From contig NZ_JANUCJ010000003.1 of NCBI RefSeq assembly GCF_024807615.1, forward strand, positions 186,001 through 250,000: 64,000 bases of DNA, in the 5' to 3' direction. Made by a program: the position numbers and the translations under genes. Below the pieces are notes generated by a model that was given only the letters and a program-made list of their open reading frames with translations, was not told where the DNA came from and did not search any database. Below, one piece after another: positions 1-11,214 of the stretch. The stretch is from Tsukamurella ocularis. GTDB taxonomy: Bacteria > Actinomycetota > Actinomycetes > Mycobacteriales > Mycobacteriaceae. Positions within the stretch are counted from its first letter, which is position 1, and every line of letters begins with the position of its first letter.

Positions 1-384
1 GCCCGCCCCGAGGCCAAGACCGACATCCTCGTCGGCATCGGCGGTACGCCCGAGGGCATCATCGCCGCGGCCGCACTGCGCTGCATGGGCGGCGAGATCC
101 AGGGCACCCTGGCACCGTCGAACGACGTCGAGAAGCAGCGCCTCGCCGACCTGGGCATCGACCCGACGCAGGTGCTCGGCACCACCGACCTGGTGCGCGG
201 CGAGCACGTCTACTTCGCGGCGACCGGCGTCACCGACGGTGACCTGCTGCGCGGCGTCCGCTACCGCGCCGACGGCGCGACCACGCAGTCGATCGTGATG
301 CGCAGCAAGTCGGGCACCGTCCGCACCGTGGACGCGACGCACCGCCTGACCAAGCTGAAGACCTACGCGCAGATCTTCGACTGA
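1..384 (+). CDS. glpX: Fructose-1,6-bisphosphatase class II, 3' part
   Basis: This is the C-terminal 127 residues of a GlpX-type fructose-1,6-bisphosphatase, the gluconeogenic enzyme that removes the C1 phosphate from fructose 1,6-bisphosphate in the cytosol. The reading frame is open from the first base, so the start lies outside the window. The motif GIGGTPEGI near residues 17-25 is characteristic of the family, and the tail (TYAQIFD) resembles mycobacterial GlpX ends. It is followed after 14 nt by an intrinsic-terminator-like hairpin and then by fumC in the same direction, the order I recall for Rv1099c-Rv1098c. One copy of the iterated nonamer lies at 112-120, read as Ala-Pro-Ser. Confidence 0.93.
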   Translation, partial: ARPEAKTDILVGIGGTPEGIIAAAALRCMGGEIQGTLAPSNDVEKQRLADLGIDPTQVLGTTDLVRGEHVYFAATGVTDGDLLRGVRYRADGATTQSIVMRSKSGTVRTVDATHRLTKLKTYAQIFD

Positions 385-398
385 GAAGTGATCTTCTC

Positions 399-430
399 CT
401 CGGGCCCTGGGAACATTCCCGGGGCCCGAG
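399..430 (+). terminator. Terminator-like hairpin after glpX
   Basis: A G+C-rich stem pairs 399-413 with 416-430 (one G-T wobble); the apex must open to about 4 nt. It is followed by TAGGTTTCT, which is either a weak U-tract or the -10 hexamer of fumC (TAGGTT 431-436, 8 nt before the ATG). Confidence 0.6.
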
Positions 431-444
431 TAGGTTTCTAAGGT

Positions 445-1855
<1,411 letters not shown>

Positions 1856-1863
<8 letters not shown>

Positions 1864-2446
1864 GGCTCGCGGCGCCGATGGCGCCGTAGGGAGCCGGGGC
1901 GGGCGCGCACGTGCCGTCGGTCGCGAGAGCGGATACGGTGACCGAGCGGGCGCCGTCGAGCGCGATCGAGATGGTCCGCGGCGCGTCCTCGCGCGCGAGC
2001 ACGGAGGCCAGCTTCGTCGAGCCGTCGACGATGAAGGAGACGCGCACTCGCAAATCCCGCGGGGTGTGCGGCTGCAGTCCCAGGACTCCGGTGAGCTTCG
2101 CGAACTCACCTGCGAGCCGGTAGACGGCAGTCGAGGGGGTGCCCTCGCAGCCGATCCAGACGCCGGTCGCGCTACGATAGGTGGTGCCTGCGAGAGTGGC
2201 GGTCAGGGCCTGGCCCGTATCGCCGACGGTGCTGGACCTGGCCAGGCGGGTGTAGAGCGGCGTGCCCGTGGGCGTCGCGCCGATGTCACCCTGCGTGAAT
2301 GACGAGTCCCTCGCAGTCTTCGCCTCTACGCTGCGCGAACCCGGGTACGCGTCGTTCGGCGACGCGACCTGCAGTCCGCAGCCGACGATGGCGGACGTGG
2401 CCGCGGCCGCCATCGTCAGTGCTGTGAAACTTGTTCTCAATCTCAC
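1856..2446 (-). CDS. Putative secreted lipoprotein, unknown function
   Basis: A 196-aa protein of no family I recognise. I start it at the GTG at 2446 because this gives a compact signal peptide: Arg-rich N-terminus, hydrophobic stretch, and a lipobox-like IVGC at residues 21-24. A longer frame to 2518 exists, but its extra 24 residues would spoil the signal. The mature part has short beta-rich segments and two further Cys (in IGCEG and GTCAP) that could form a disulfide. It converges on fumC with an 8-bp overlap, so the two transcripts probably overlap. A copy of the nonamer lies at 2224-2232. Extracytoplasmic location is inferred; function is unknown. Confidence 0.6.
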
Positions 2447-2486
2447 GCGCTGAGGATAGCCCGCCGGCGTGCCCGGGCACGCGGGG

Positions 2487-2798
2487 TCAGCGACGATCGA
2501 CGAGCACGTAGGACGCACCGGCGGTCGCCGCCGCGACGGCGAGTACCGACGGCCACGCTCCGATCTTCTTCGCCAACGGATGGGATACGCCGAATCCGCC
2601 CAGGTAAACCGCCCCGAGCGCGGCCGCCGTCCCCGCTCCGGCCTTCGCGTACCAGCCCTGCGCGGCCGCAGCGCCCGCCGCCGCGAGCACGACGCCGCCG
2701 AGCGGGCGGATCCCCGTCTCCCGGGCCACGTAGTAGCCGCCCACGAGTCCCGCGGCGGCGATCGGAGCGGTGCCGATCCGGTCGATGATGTCGGTCAT
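2487..2798 (-). CDS. Small Ala/Gly-rich integral membrane protein
   Basis: A 103-aa protein with about three hydrophobic helices and no cysteines. The sequence is rich in Ala and Gly, with a short basic end (VDRR). I do not recognise a named family. The ATG at 2798 has the hexamer TAGTGT (minus strand, 2805-2810) 6 nt upstream, suggesting leaderless transcription. It is divergent from the methyltransferase gene, leaving about 60 bp for both promoters, and its stop is 40 bp before the lipoprotein gene start in the same direction. Confidence 0.65.
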   Translation of the reverse strand: MTDIIDRIGTAPIAAAGLVGGYYVARETGIRPLGGVVLAAAGAAAAQGWYAKAGAGTAAALGAVYLGGFGVSHPLAKKIGAWPSVLAVAAATAGASYVLVDRR

Positions 2799-2859
2799 TC
2801 CTCGACACTACCCACTACCGCGCGTAGTAGGACTGCGGCCCGCGGGTAACGTCGACCGC

Positions 2860-3441
2860 ATGAGCACACCGCGGTGGTTCACCGAGACCAAGGAAGGCCA
2901 CAGCGAGTGGTACATCGAGCGTTTCCGGACGATGGCGCGGGAGGGCGCGGACCTGGCTGGTGAGGCACGACTCGTGGACGCGATGGTGGGCCGCGGGTCG
3001 CGGATCCTGGACGCCGGCTGCGGGCCGGGCCGGATCGGCGGATACCTGCACTCGGTGGGTCACAACGTGACCGGAGTGGACGTGGATCCGAAGCTCATCG
3101 CCGCGGCTCAGGAGGATCATCCGGGTCCGCGGTGGCTCGTGCAGGACCTCGCGGAACTGGACCTCGACGGCACGTTCGACGCGATCGTCTGCGCGGGAAA
3201 CGTGTTGGTCTTCGTCGCCGAGGGCACGGAGACGCAGGTGCTCGCGAACTTCCGGAAGCACTTGACGCCCGAGGGATTCGCGGTCGTGGGCTTCCACACG
3301 GATCGCGGGCTCACACCGGATCGACTGGACGCCCACGCCGCCGAGGCAGGCCTGCGTACTGACCTGCGACTCGCGACGTGGGACGTCAAGCCCTGGCACG
3401 ACGGCGCCGACTTCGCCGTGACGATCCTGCGCCCGGACTGA
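2860..3441 (+). CDS. Class I SAM-dependent methyltransferase
   Basis: A 193-aa Rossmann-fold methyltransferase. Motif I is ILDAGCGPGRIGGYL (about residues 48-62), followed by the acidic motif II VTGVDVDP and the motif IV/V region FDAIVCAGNVL. The substrate cannot be read from the sequence; related proteins modify small molecules. Start choice: the ATG at 2860 has TAACGT at 2847-2852, 7 nt upstream, and no Shine-Dalgarno, as expected for a leaderless mRNA. An upstream in-frame ATG at 2770 would overlap the divergent gene. The gene ends 48 bp before the convergent class I fumarase, with a nonamer-built hairpin between them. Confidence 0.85.
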   Translation: MSTPRWFTETKEGHSEWYIERFRTMAREGADLAGEARLVDAMVGRGSRILDAGCGPGRIGGYLHSVGHNVTGVDVDPKLIAAAQEDHPGPRWLVQDLAELDLDGTFDAIVCAGNVLVFVAEGTETQVLANFRKHLTPEGFAVVGFHTDRGLTPDRLDAHAAEAGLRTDLRLATWDVKPWHDGADFAVTILRPD

Positions 3442-3451
3442 CGAGACGAGC

Positions 3452-3482
3452 GGCGCACCGTCGAACCCGATCACGGTGCGCC
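3452..3482. terminator. Bidirectional hairpin built from inverted nonamer copies
   Basis: A perfect 10-bp stem GGCGCACCGT (3452-3461) / ACGGTGCGCC (3473-3482) with an 11-nt loop lies between two convergent genes. The left arm contains a full GCACCGTCG and the right arm its partial inverse. There is no U-tract on either strand. Confidence 0.55.
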
Positions 3483-3489
3483 AGAAGGT

Positions 3490-5184
<1,695 letters not shown>

Positions 5185-5263
5185 GTAACGAGGGTATTCC
5201 CCGGCGGATCACCGGTCCGGGTTAGGTTGCCCTACCTGCGGGAACCCGGGCTCGACGGTGCCG

Positions 5264-5707
5264 TCAGCGCAGAGCCGGGATCGCGAGGCCCACGGCGGCC
5301 GCGACGCTGAGCCACAGACGCGCCAGGTTCCATACACCCCAGTTACGCGCGAACTCGGCCCATTCGACGGTGCCCGTCATGAGCCGCTGGTTCAGGGGGA
5401 CGTTCACCGCCACCGTGAGGACGAACGCCGCGATCGCACAGAGCGCCCCCAGTGCACCCGCGACCGTCCGGGCATCGAAACCGTCCGCGATCACCAGAGC
5501 GATGGCGGCCACGACCGGCAGCAGCGCCCCCAGCATGAAGAGCGCGAGGAACGGTGGCCGCTCGACCGCGTCGTTCATGCGGCGCATGGCCTCGGCACCG
5601 TCGGGGACGGCGCGCTGGGCTGTGATGACGGTGGCGTAGGCGAAGTAGAAGCCGGCCAAAACCCCGCTGAGCAGGGCGGCCGATCCGAGGAGGAATTTGA
5701 GTGTCAT
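5264..5707 (-). CDS. DUF1772 family membrane protein
   Basis: A 147-aa integral membrane protein with about four helices. The N-terminal segment GVLAGFYFAYA and the C-terminal WNLARLWLS are typical of the DUF1772 / anthrone-oxygenase-like family, whose bacterial function is not established. It is divergent from the AraC-type regulator at 5788, and an 8-bp inverted repeat (5706-5713 / 5736-5743) covers its start codon, so it is probably the target of that regulator (inference). Three nonamer copies lie at 5253, 5365 and 5595. Confidence 0.75.
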   Translation of the reverse strand: MTLKFLLGSAALLSGVLAGFYFAYATVITAQRAVPDGAEAMRRMNDAVERPPFLALFMLGALLPVVAAIALVIADGFDARTVAGALGALCAIAAFVLTVAVNVPLNQRLMTGTVEWAEFARNWGVWNLARLWLSVAAAVGLAIPALR

Positions 5708-5743
5708 GGATCAAGAATCGCCTCGGATCGTGGCGTGATCCAT
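5706..5743. promoter_or_regulatory. Inverted repeat ATGGATCA-N22-TGATCCAT
   Basis: Perfect 8-bp arms at 5706-5713 and 5736-5743 lie between the divergent DUF1772 and AraC genes; the left arm overlaps the DUF1772 start codon. It is a candidate binding site for the AraC protein. Confidence 0.4.
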
Positions 5744-5787
5744 AGTTCAGACCCCCCATTCCATACGCATTCGTCTAATCTGACGAC

Positions 5788-6717
5788 ATGGACCCGCTGT
5801 TCCGGATGGTGTCCGGTCTTCGCGCGCACGGCCTGTTCTCGCTTCGCATCTCGATGGTGCCGCCGTGGTCGGTGGACATCGACGACGGTGCGCCGCTGAG
5901 CGTGATCGCCGTCGACCGCGGCGCCGCGTGGATCTCCGGTGCGGACACCCGGATCCGGCTCGAGGCGGGTGCCGTCGCGCTGGTCGCGCACGGGCCGCAC
6001 TACGTCGTCGCGGATGAGCCCGAACGCCCGCCGACTGTGCGGATCGAGGAGGGCGGCGCGTGCATACCGCTCACCGAGTCGATGCGCTCGACCACCCACC
6101 GCGGCCTGCTCACCTGGGGCAACCACGACGAGGGCCCGGATCAGCTGTTGGTCGGCACGTACGCCTCGGCCTCCCAGGTGGGCCGGCACCTCGTCGAACA
6201 GCTCCCCGAGTTCACGGTGCTGCCGCCCGGCGAGGTCGACGACGCGCTGATCGGGCTGATACGGCGCGAGCTCGCGGATCCGCGCCCCGGGCACAGTTTC
6301 GTCATCGACCGGCTCCTCGACGTCGTGGTCTGCGTCGCGATCCGGTCGGCCGCGCGTACTGCCCCGACGGGCTGGCTGTCGGGCACCGTCGACGACGTGG
6401 TCGCGGGCGCGCTGGACCTGATCCACGAGTCGCCGGAGCGGCCGTGGACGGTCGCCTCCCTGGCCGGCGCGCTGCACGTCTCCCGGGCCGGCCTGGCGGC
6501 GCGGTTCCGCGCCGGCGTGGGCGAGCCGCCCGGCCGCTACCTCACGCTGTGGCGGCTCACCCTGGCGGCCGACGCACTGACCTCGTCGGACGACGGGCTC
6601 GACGCGATCGCCCGCCGCGTGGGTTACGGCTCCGCCTTCGCGCTCAGTGCCGCGTTCAAACGCCACCACGGAGCGAGCCCGTCCCAGTTCCGCGCCCGCG
6701 AGGCCGCCGTCAGCTGA
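5788..6717 (+). CDS. AraC family regulator with cupin sensor domain
   Basis: A 309-aa transcription factor. The N-terminal ~170 residues form an AraC-type cupin ligand domain (MDPLFRMVSGLRAHGLFS, then SVIAVDRGAAWI). The C-terminal ~100 residues hold two helix-turn-helices: WTVASLAGALHVSRAGLAAR and LDAIARRVGYGSAFALSAAF, ending in the usual HHGASPSQFR. Start ATG 5788 has TAATCT at 5776-5781, 6 nt upstream, and no Shine-Dalgarno. It is divergent from the DUF1772 membrane gene it likely controls, and it overlaps the convergent membrane gene by 8 bp. The inducer is unknown. Confidence 0.88.
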   Translation: MDPLFRMVSGLRAHGLFSLRISMVPPWSVDIDDGAPLSVIAVDRGAAWISGADTRIRLEAGAVALVAHGPHYVVADEPERPPTVRIEEGGACIPLTESMRSTTHRGLLTWGNHDEGPDQLLVGTYASASQVGRHLVEQLPEFTVLPPGEVDDALIGLIRRELADPRPGHSFVIDRLLDVVVCVAIRSAARTAPTGWLSGTVDDVVAGALDLIHESPERPWTVASLAGALHVSRAGLAARFRAGVGEPPGRYLTLWRLTLAADALTSSDDGLDAIARRVGYGSAFALSAAFKRHHGASPSQFRAREAAVS

Positions 6718-8035
6718 ATCCGAAGAGCGGCGGGAAGGCGAGGGCGACCACCGCGGCCCACGCCGCGTAGGCGGGCAGCGTGCTCGTCTGCCAGCGCTCG
6801 ATCGCGGCGAAGTCTCTTCTCCCCCGGACGAATCCGAGCCCCAGCCGGGCCGCGCCCGCGAGGATCACCAGCAGCACGAGGTTCAGCCCCAGTACCGCGG
6901 CCTTGTTCGGCGACGTGCCGAACTCGGCGGTGCGGGTGACCATCGCGACGAGCACCACGAGGTCGACGGCGATCGCCGCGACCACCAGCGCCACCTGCAG
7001 CCGGTCGAAGACGTCCGGCCGGCGCCGCGGGTCGCGGGCGGAGACCGCGTACAGCAGTAATCCGACGACGAGCACCAGAACCACCGTCATCAGCACCAGG
7101 AGGTCGCGGTCGGCCCCGATGAGGCCAGGCCGCGACGCGAAGGCGCCCAGCACCACGAGAAGCATGACCAGCGTGATCGGGGTGAAGATCCGCGTCAGCA
7201 CGGGCGCGATGTTCTCGATCACCTCCTGCTTGGCCTCCACGAGCCACGCGGCCACCAGCACCGCGCCGCCGACGCAGATCGGCAGCGCCCACTCGGTGAC
7301 CGGCGACTCCGCGTCCAGCCCGACGGAGCCCAGCGCCGCGATCGTCAGGCCCGTGATCGCGCCGCCGCCGAGGGCGATGAGCAGGAAGTAGATGACGAAC
7401 TCGCCCGTGAACCGCACGAAGTCCATCCGCCGGGGCGCCGAGCGCCACGCGCCGCCGGTGTAGGCGACGCCCACGCCGAACCACAGCACCAGCGGCGCGG
7501 CGACGACGGCGAGTACCTCGGTGGAGCCGCCGGACTCGAACGGATACGCGGCGAGGACGCCCGCCACCACCGCGAATCCGCCGAGCACCACCGCCGTCAA
7601 GCGCGCGGGCATCGCGCGCTTCCACGCGAAGTACCCGACGAGGAAGGGCGCGACCGCGAAGCCGACGAAGCGCGGCGCGGACTCGCCGAGAAGGTGCAGC
7701 ACCGCGAGTAGCGACAATCCGGCCGCCGCGCCGAGCGCGAGCACCACCGGCAGCTCGCCGCGCCGCGCGGATTCGCCGTCGGTGCTGCCCAGCACCAGCT
7801 GCTTCCAGAGCCGATCGGAGTGCTCGCGGGCGAACTCGTGCGCCACCGCGTCGGCAGCGCCCATCCGCTTGACCGCGACGAGGAAGGACTCGTCGCCGTC
7901 GAGGCCACGGGCCTCGAGGTCGGAGATCTGGTCCCGTAGGTGGGACTCGAGCTCGTCGACCTCCTCGGCCCGCATCCGGCGGCCTTCCAGGTAGCCGCGC
8001 CACTGCTGGATCTGCGCGTCAACGGGGCCGGTCAT
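6710..8035 (-). CDS. Multi-pass membrane protein with permease-prefix domain
   Basis: A 441-aa protein. Residues 1-80 are a soluble helical 'permease prefix' region (QQWRGYLEGRRMRAEEVDEL, then the DQISDLEARG/VAVKRMGAADAVAHEFA pattern), common in actinobacterial proteins encoded beside PadR regulators. The rest has roughly ten to eleven transmembrane helices and no ATPase motif, so it is not by itself an ABC system. The start ATG at 8035 overlaps the padR stop (ATGA), so the two form a translationally coupled operon controlled by PadR. The transported substrate or function is unknown. Confidence 0.75.
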   Translation of the reverse strand: MTGPVDAQIQQWRGYLEGRRMRAEEVDELESHLRDQISDLEARGLDGDESFLVAVKRMGAADAVAHEFAREHSDRLWKQLVLGSTDGESARRGELPVVLALGAAAGLSLLAVLHLLGESAPRFVGFAVAPFLVGYFAWKRAMPARLTAVVLGGFAVVAGVLAAYPFESGGSTEVLAVVAAPLVLWFGVGVAYTGGAWRSAPRRMDFVRFTGEFVIYFLLIALGGGAITGLTIAALGSVGLDAESPVTEWALPICVGGAVLVAAWLVEAKQEVIENIAPVLTRIFTPITLVMLLVVLGAFASRPGLIGADRDLLVLMTVVLVLVVGLLLYAVSARDPRRRPDVFDRLQVALVVAAIAVDLVVLVAMVTRTAEFGTSPNKAAVLGLNLVLLVILAGAARLGLGFVRGRRDFAAIERWQTSTLPAYAAWAAVVALAFPPLFGFS

Positions 8036-8382
8036 GCGAGCCCCGGGTGCGGCGCACCGTCGGACCAGAGACCGTCGAGGGCGGCACTGACGACCCGCCA
8101 CTGGTCCCGACGGTCCGCGAGCGCCTCCCGTCCGGCGGGCGTGATGGCGTAGTGCTTGCGCTTGCGGCCGGTGTCGGCCACGCCCCACCGCGATTCGACG
8201 TGCCCGAGGCGCTCGAGCCGGTGCAGCAGCGGATAGAGCATGCCGTCGGACCACTCCAGCCGCCCGCCGGAGAGCTCGCGGACGCGGGTGAGAATCGCGT
8301 ACCCGTAACTGTCGCCGCGGCTGAGGATGCTCAGCACCAGCGGGGTCGCCGACGCGGCAACCAGATCCTTATCGATGTGCAT
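8032..8382 (-). CDS. PadR family transcriptional repressor
   Basis: A 116-aa winged-helix regulator. SYGYAILTRV followed by GMLYPLLHRLERLGHVESRW is the canonical PadR helix-wing region, and HYAITPAGREAL closes the domain. The ATG at 8382 has a strong GGGGGAG Shine-Dalgarno 2-3 nt upstream; an in-frame extension exists but is unsupported. Immediately upstream are two palindromes of the same geometry (ATACCT-N9-AGGTAT), probably autoregulatory operators. It is first in an operon with the membrane protein at 6710-8035. The ligand is unknown. Confidence 0.88.
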   Translation of the reverse strand: MHIDKDLVAASATPLVLSILSRGDSYGYAILTRVRELSGGRLEWSDGMLYPLLHRLERLGHVESRWGVADTGRKRKHYAITPAGREALADRRDQWRVVSAALDGLWSDGAPHPGLA

Positions 8383-8391
8383 CGCTCCCCC

Positions 8392-8437
8392 ATACCTAGA
8401 ACCACTAGGTATACATATACCTTGCGGTGCTAGGTAT
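8392..8437. promoter_or_regulatory. Tandem PadR operators ATACCT-N9-AGGTAT
   Basis: Two inverted repeats with identical 6-bp arms and 9-bp spacers sit at 8392-8412 and 8417-8437, 25 bp apart start to start. In the first, the arms extend to ATACCTAG/CTAGGTAT. They lie in the padR promoter, 10 bp upstream of its start codon. Confidence 0.65.
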
Positions 8438-8503
8438 GACAAGCCTCTGATGCCGTTACGACACTGCGGTGGCGGGCATGCACATCCAGTACCCTGGACA
8501 GAC

Positions 8504-9673
8504 GTGACCGAAGTCCCCCACGTGGCCGCCCGGCCGGTGCCGCCCACTCTCCAGGGATCCCACGCGGGCGCCATCGCGTCCGTCTCCGGCGAGGGCGTGC
8601 CACTCCCCGAGCACGAATTCTTCGTCGAGGAGTTCCGAGGGATCACGATCGTGGTCGCGCTTCCGCTGATCAACGACGCGACTCTCGGGGCCGCCGGCAG
8701 CACGGTCGACGCCTTCAGGGCGGGGGACACGCGCTTCGTCTTCGTCGTTCCGGCCGACCACGTCGACGTGACCGCCGCCGCGATCGGGGGGCGAGTGGTG
8801 CACGGAGCGTCGGCCTGGAACGACGACTTCATCGCCGACCTCTGGCTCACCGTCACCGACGCGAAGCGGGTCGTCGTCGGGGCTGATCCCGCCGCCCTCG
8901 CGTGGACCGCGGGAGCCGTGTCCACGAGCGTACGCGCTTCGAAGATGGTGCTCACCGACCCGGGCGGGGGCTGGGGCACCCCGCCCCGCAGCTACGCCGA
9001 CATCGACCTCCACGGTGAGCAGCTCGCCGCCCATTTGGCCGAACGCGGGCTCCCCGACTACGCGCCCGCCGCGCAGGCGGCGCTCGTGGGCGGGGCGTAC
9101 AGCGTGAACCTCTGCCGCGCCGACGACCTCGCCTACGAGCTCCTCACGTTCGATGGACGCGGCACGGTGCTCACGCACGGCCGGTACCTCCACCTGACGC
9201 CGCTCCAGGTCGACGATTTCGCGCGGATCGAATCGCTGGTGGGCCAAGGCGTCCGGGAGGGGATCCTCAAACCTCGCAGCCGCGCCGAGATCGCCAGGAT
9301 GGCGGCCGGCGGCCTCGGCGCCCGGGTGCTCCGCACCGGTCACCTCGCGGGCGTGGTGGGACTGGAAGTCGACCGGTACGCCGGCACCGGCTACGGCGAG
9401 GTGTCGGGGCTGATCACCGTCGCCGAGTTCTCCGGTCTCGGCGCCGGAAGCCTCCTCATCGACGGATTGTTCGAGCTCTGCCGCACCCGGGGGTTGACGC
9501 ACGTCTTCGCCGTCACCGTCAGCGACAGCGCCGCCGACTTCTTCGCCCGGCGAGGCTTCCGGGAAGTCGGGCACCAGGACGTCCCGACAACGAAGTGGGA
9601 GGGCTACGACGCCGGCCGCCTCGAGGTCGCACGCTGCTTCCTCCGCGCGATCGAGGCCCGTCCCGCTGCGTAG
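8504..9673 (+). CDS. ArgA-like acetyltransferase: divergent kinase-fold domain plus GNAT
   Basis: A 389-aa protein. The C-terminal ~160 residues are a GNAT domain close to the C-terminal half of N-acetylglutamate synthase: YLHLTPLQVDDFARIESLV, EGILKPRSRAEI, VSGLITVAEFSGLGAGSLLI, then FFARRGFREV. The N-terminal ~200 residues look like a degraded amino-acid-kinase fold (VRASKMVLTDPGGGW resembles the family's KLVFLTD motif) and lack an obvious ATP-binding glycine loop. Probable reaction: N-acetylation of glutamate or another amino acid with acetyl-CoA. The GTG start at 8504 has TACCCT at 8490-8495 (leaderless). A larger frame to 8327 runs into the padR operators and is rejected. Domain call is firm for GNAT, tentative for the kinase fold. 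Confidence 0.65.
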   Translation: MTEVPHVAARPVPPTLQGSHAGAIASVSGEGVPLPEHEFFVEEFRGITIVVALPLINDATLGAAGSTVDAFRAGDTRFVFVVPADHVDVTAAAIGGRVVHGASAWNDDFIADLWLTVTDAKRVVVGADPAALAWTAGAVSTSVRASKMVLTDPGGGWGTPPRSYADIDLHGEQLAAHLAERGLPDYAPAAQAALVGGAYSVNLCRADDLAYELLTFDGRGTVLTHGRYLHLTPLQVDDFARIESLVGQGVREGILKPRSRAEIARMAAGGLGARVLRTGHLAGVVGLEVDRYAGTGYGEVSGLITVAEFSGLGAGSLLIDGLFELCRTRGLTHVFAVTVSDSAADFFARRGFREVGHQDVPTTKWEGYDAGRLEVARCFLRAIEARPAA

Positions 9674-9695
9674 TCGCCGACGCCGGCTGTCCCGT

Positions 9696-9766
9696 TCCGA
9701 AACCGGACTCCAGGGACCACGCGGCGAAGCATTTCCATCGTGGTCACGCTGGAGGCCGGTTTCGGA
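9696..9766. terminator. Long imperfect hairpin between convergent genes
   Basis: Outer arms TCCGAAACCGG (9696-9706) and CCGGTTTCGGA (9756-9766) pair perfectly. Inside them CTCCAG (9708-9713) pairs with CTGGAG (9749-9754) and ACCACG (9716-9721) with CGTGGT (9739-9744), leaving a 17-nt loop. It fills the gap between the acetyltransferase and phoH and probably ends both transcripts, although no T-tract is present. Confidence 0.5.
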
Positions 9767-9771
9767 TCGAG

Positions 9772-11079
9772 CTATGCGCCGGGGGCGAACTCCTCCAGCA
9801 TCTCGGTGACGAGGGCGGCGATCGGCGAGCGCTCGGAACGCGTGAGCGTGACGTGCGCGAACAGCGGGTGGCCCTTGAGCTTCTCGATCACCGCAGCCAC
9901 GCCGTCATGCCGGCCGACGCGCAGGTTGTCGCGCTGGGCGACGTCGTGCGTGAGCACCACCCGCGAACCCGAGCCGAGCCGCGAGAGCACCGTCAGCAGC
10001 ACGTTGCGCTCCAGGGACTGCGCCTCGTCGACGATGACGAAAGAGTCGTGCAGCGAGCGGCCGCGGATATGGGTGAGCGGCAGCACCTCCAGCATCCCGC
10101 GCGACATCACCTCGTCCATCACCTCGGGCGAGGCGAGCCCGTCGAGGGTGTCGTAGACGGCCTGCGCCCACGGCCCCATCTTCTCGTTCTCGGAGCCGGG
10201 CAGGTAGCCGAGGTCCTGGCCGCCGACGGCGTAGAGCGGGCGGAAGACGACGACCTTGCGCTGCGTCCGCTTCTCCAGCACGGCCTCCAGGCCGGCGCAG
10301 AGCGCCAGCGCCGACTTGCCGGTGCCGGCCTTGCCTCCGAGGGAGACGATGCCCACCGACTCGTCGAGCAGCAGGTCGAGGGCGACGCGCTGCTCTGCGC
10401 TGCGGCCGTGCAGCCCGAAGGCCTCGCGGTCGCCGCGCACGAGCTGCAGCTGCTTCTCCGCCGTCACGCGGCCCAGAGCACTCGACGTTCCTCCGAGCAG
10501 CCGCACGCCGGTGTTGCACGGGAGGTCCCGCGCGGCGTCGTGATCAACGACCCCGCCCGCGAACAGCGCGTCGATCACTTCGCGCGGAACCTCCAGCTCC
10601 TCCATACCGGTCCAGCCGGAGGTCACCACGTCCTGCGCCCGGTACTCGTCCGCGTCGAGACCCACCGCGCCGGCCTTGACCCGGAGCGGGATGTCCTTCG
10701 AGACCAGCACCACGTCGCGGCCCTCGGCGCGCAGGTTGAGCGCGCAGGCGAGGATGCGGGCGTCGTTGGTCTCCGTGCGGAAACCGACCGGCAGCACCGT
10801 CGGATCGATGTGGTTGAGCTCGACCTGGACCGTGCCCCCGCCCGGGGTGGGGATCGGCTGGTCGAGTCGGCCGTGCTCGAGCCGCAGGTCGTCGAGCATG
10901 CGCAGGGACTCGCGGGCGAACCAGCCGAGTTCGGCGTGGTGACGCTTGCCCTCGAGTTCGCTGATCACCACGAGCGGGAGCACGACATCGTGCTCGGCGA
11001 AACGGGTGATGGCCCAGGGATCGGACAGCAGGACGGAGGTGTCGAGCACGTATGTGCGGGGGGTCTCACGGAAAGACAC
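9772..11079 (-). CDS. phoH2: PIN-PhoH fusion (PhoH2-type RNA helicase/nuclease)
   Basis: A 435-aa cytosolic protein. The N-terminal PIN domain begins [16 protein letters not shown], with the conserved acidic residues of a PIN RNase. The C-terminal PhoH ATPase has Walker [14 protein letters not shown] and Walker [11 protein letters not shown]. Mycobacterial PhoH2 couples 5'-3' RNA unwinding with cleavage. The start is the GTG at 11079, preceded by AGGAG (11087-11091) at 7 nt; the frame is open to 11109 but without a better start. In mycobacteria an antitoxin gene (phoAT) precedes phoH2. Here I see only two very short overlapping frames (11158-11258). Convergent with the acetyltransferase across a long hairpin. 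Confidence 0.9.
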   Translation of the reverse strand: MSFRETPRTYVLDTSVLLSDPWAITRFAEHDVVLPLVVISELEGKRHHAELGWFARESLRMLDDLRLEHGRLDQPIPTPGGGTVQVELNHIDPTVLPVGFRTETNDARILACALNLRAEGRDVVLVSKDIPLRVKAGAVGLDADEYRAQDVVTSGWTGMEELEVPREVIDALFAGGVVDHDAARDLPCNTGVRLLGGTSSALGRVTAEKQLQLVRGDREAFGLHGRSAEQRVALDLLLDESVGIVSLGGKAGTGKSALALCAGLEAVLEKRTQRKVVVFRPLYAVGGQDLGYLPGSENEKMGPWAQAVYDTLDGLASPEVMDEVMSRGMLEVLPLTHIRGRSLHDSFVIVDEAQSLERNVLLTVLSRLGSGSRVVLTHDVAQRDNLRVGRHDGVAAVIEKLKGHPLFAHVTLTRSERSPIAALVTEMLEEFAPGA

Positions 11080-11157
11080 GGTGACGCTCCTAGCCTGCGC
11101 GGCGCCCACGCAAGCGTGTAGCTGCGGCCGGCCGGTCCAAACGTCTCGGTGCGTGGT

Positions 11158-11214
11158 CTACGCCCCGACGACGAGGACCGGGGCCGGCCCTCTCGCGACG
11201 ATGAGTGAAGTCAC
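11158..11214 (-). CDS. Possible 18-aa upstream peptide before phoH
   Basis: GTG at 11214 is preceded by GGGAGG (11223-11228) at 8 nt and encodes MTSLIVARGPAPVLVVGA, then TAG. Its start overlaps by 4 bp (GTGA) the stop of a second short frame at 11211-11258 (15 aa, beginning MTDCGEAV). The good ribosome site and overlap make translation plausible, but no conservation can be tested here. Confidence 0.3.
   Translation of the reverse strand: MTSLIVARGPAPVLVVGA

Noticed and set aside
6710-8035. The PadR-linked membrane protein as an ABC transporter
   Set aside because: No Walker or signature motifs occur in it or next to it; only the permease-prefix-like N-terminus is shared with such systems.
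8327-8503. N-terminal extension of the ArgA-like protein
   Set aside because: It would run through the padR promoter and operators. GTG 8504 has a matching leaderless -10.
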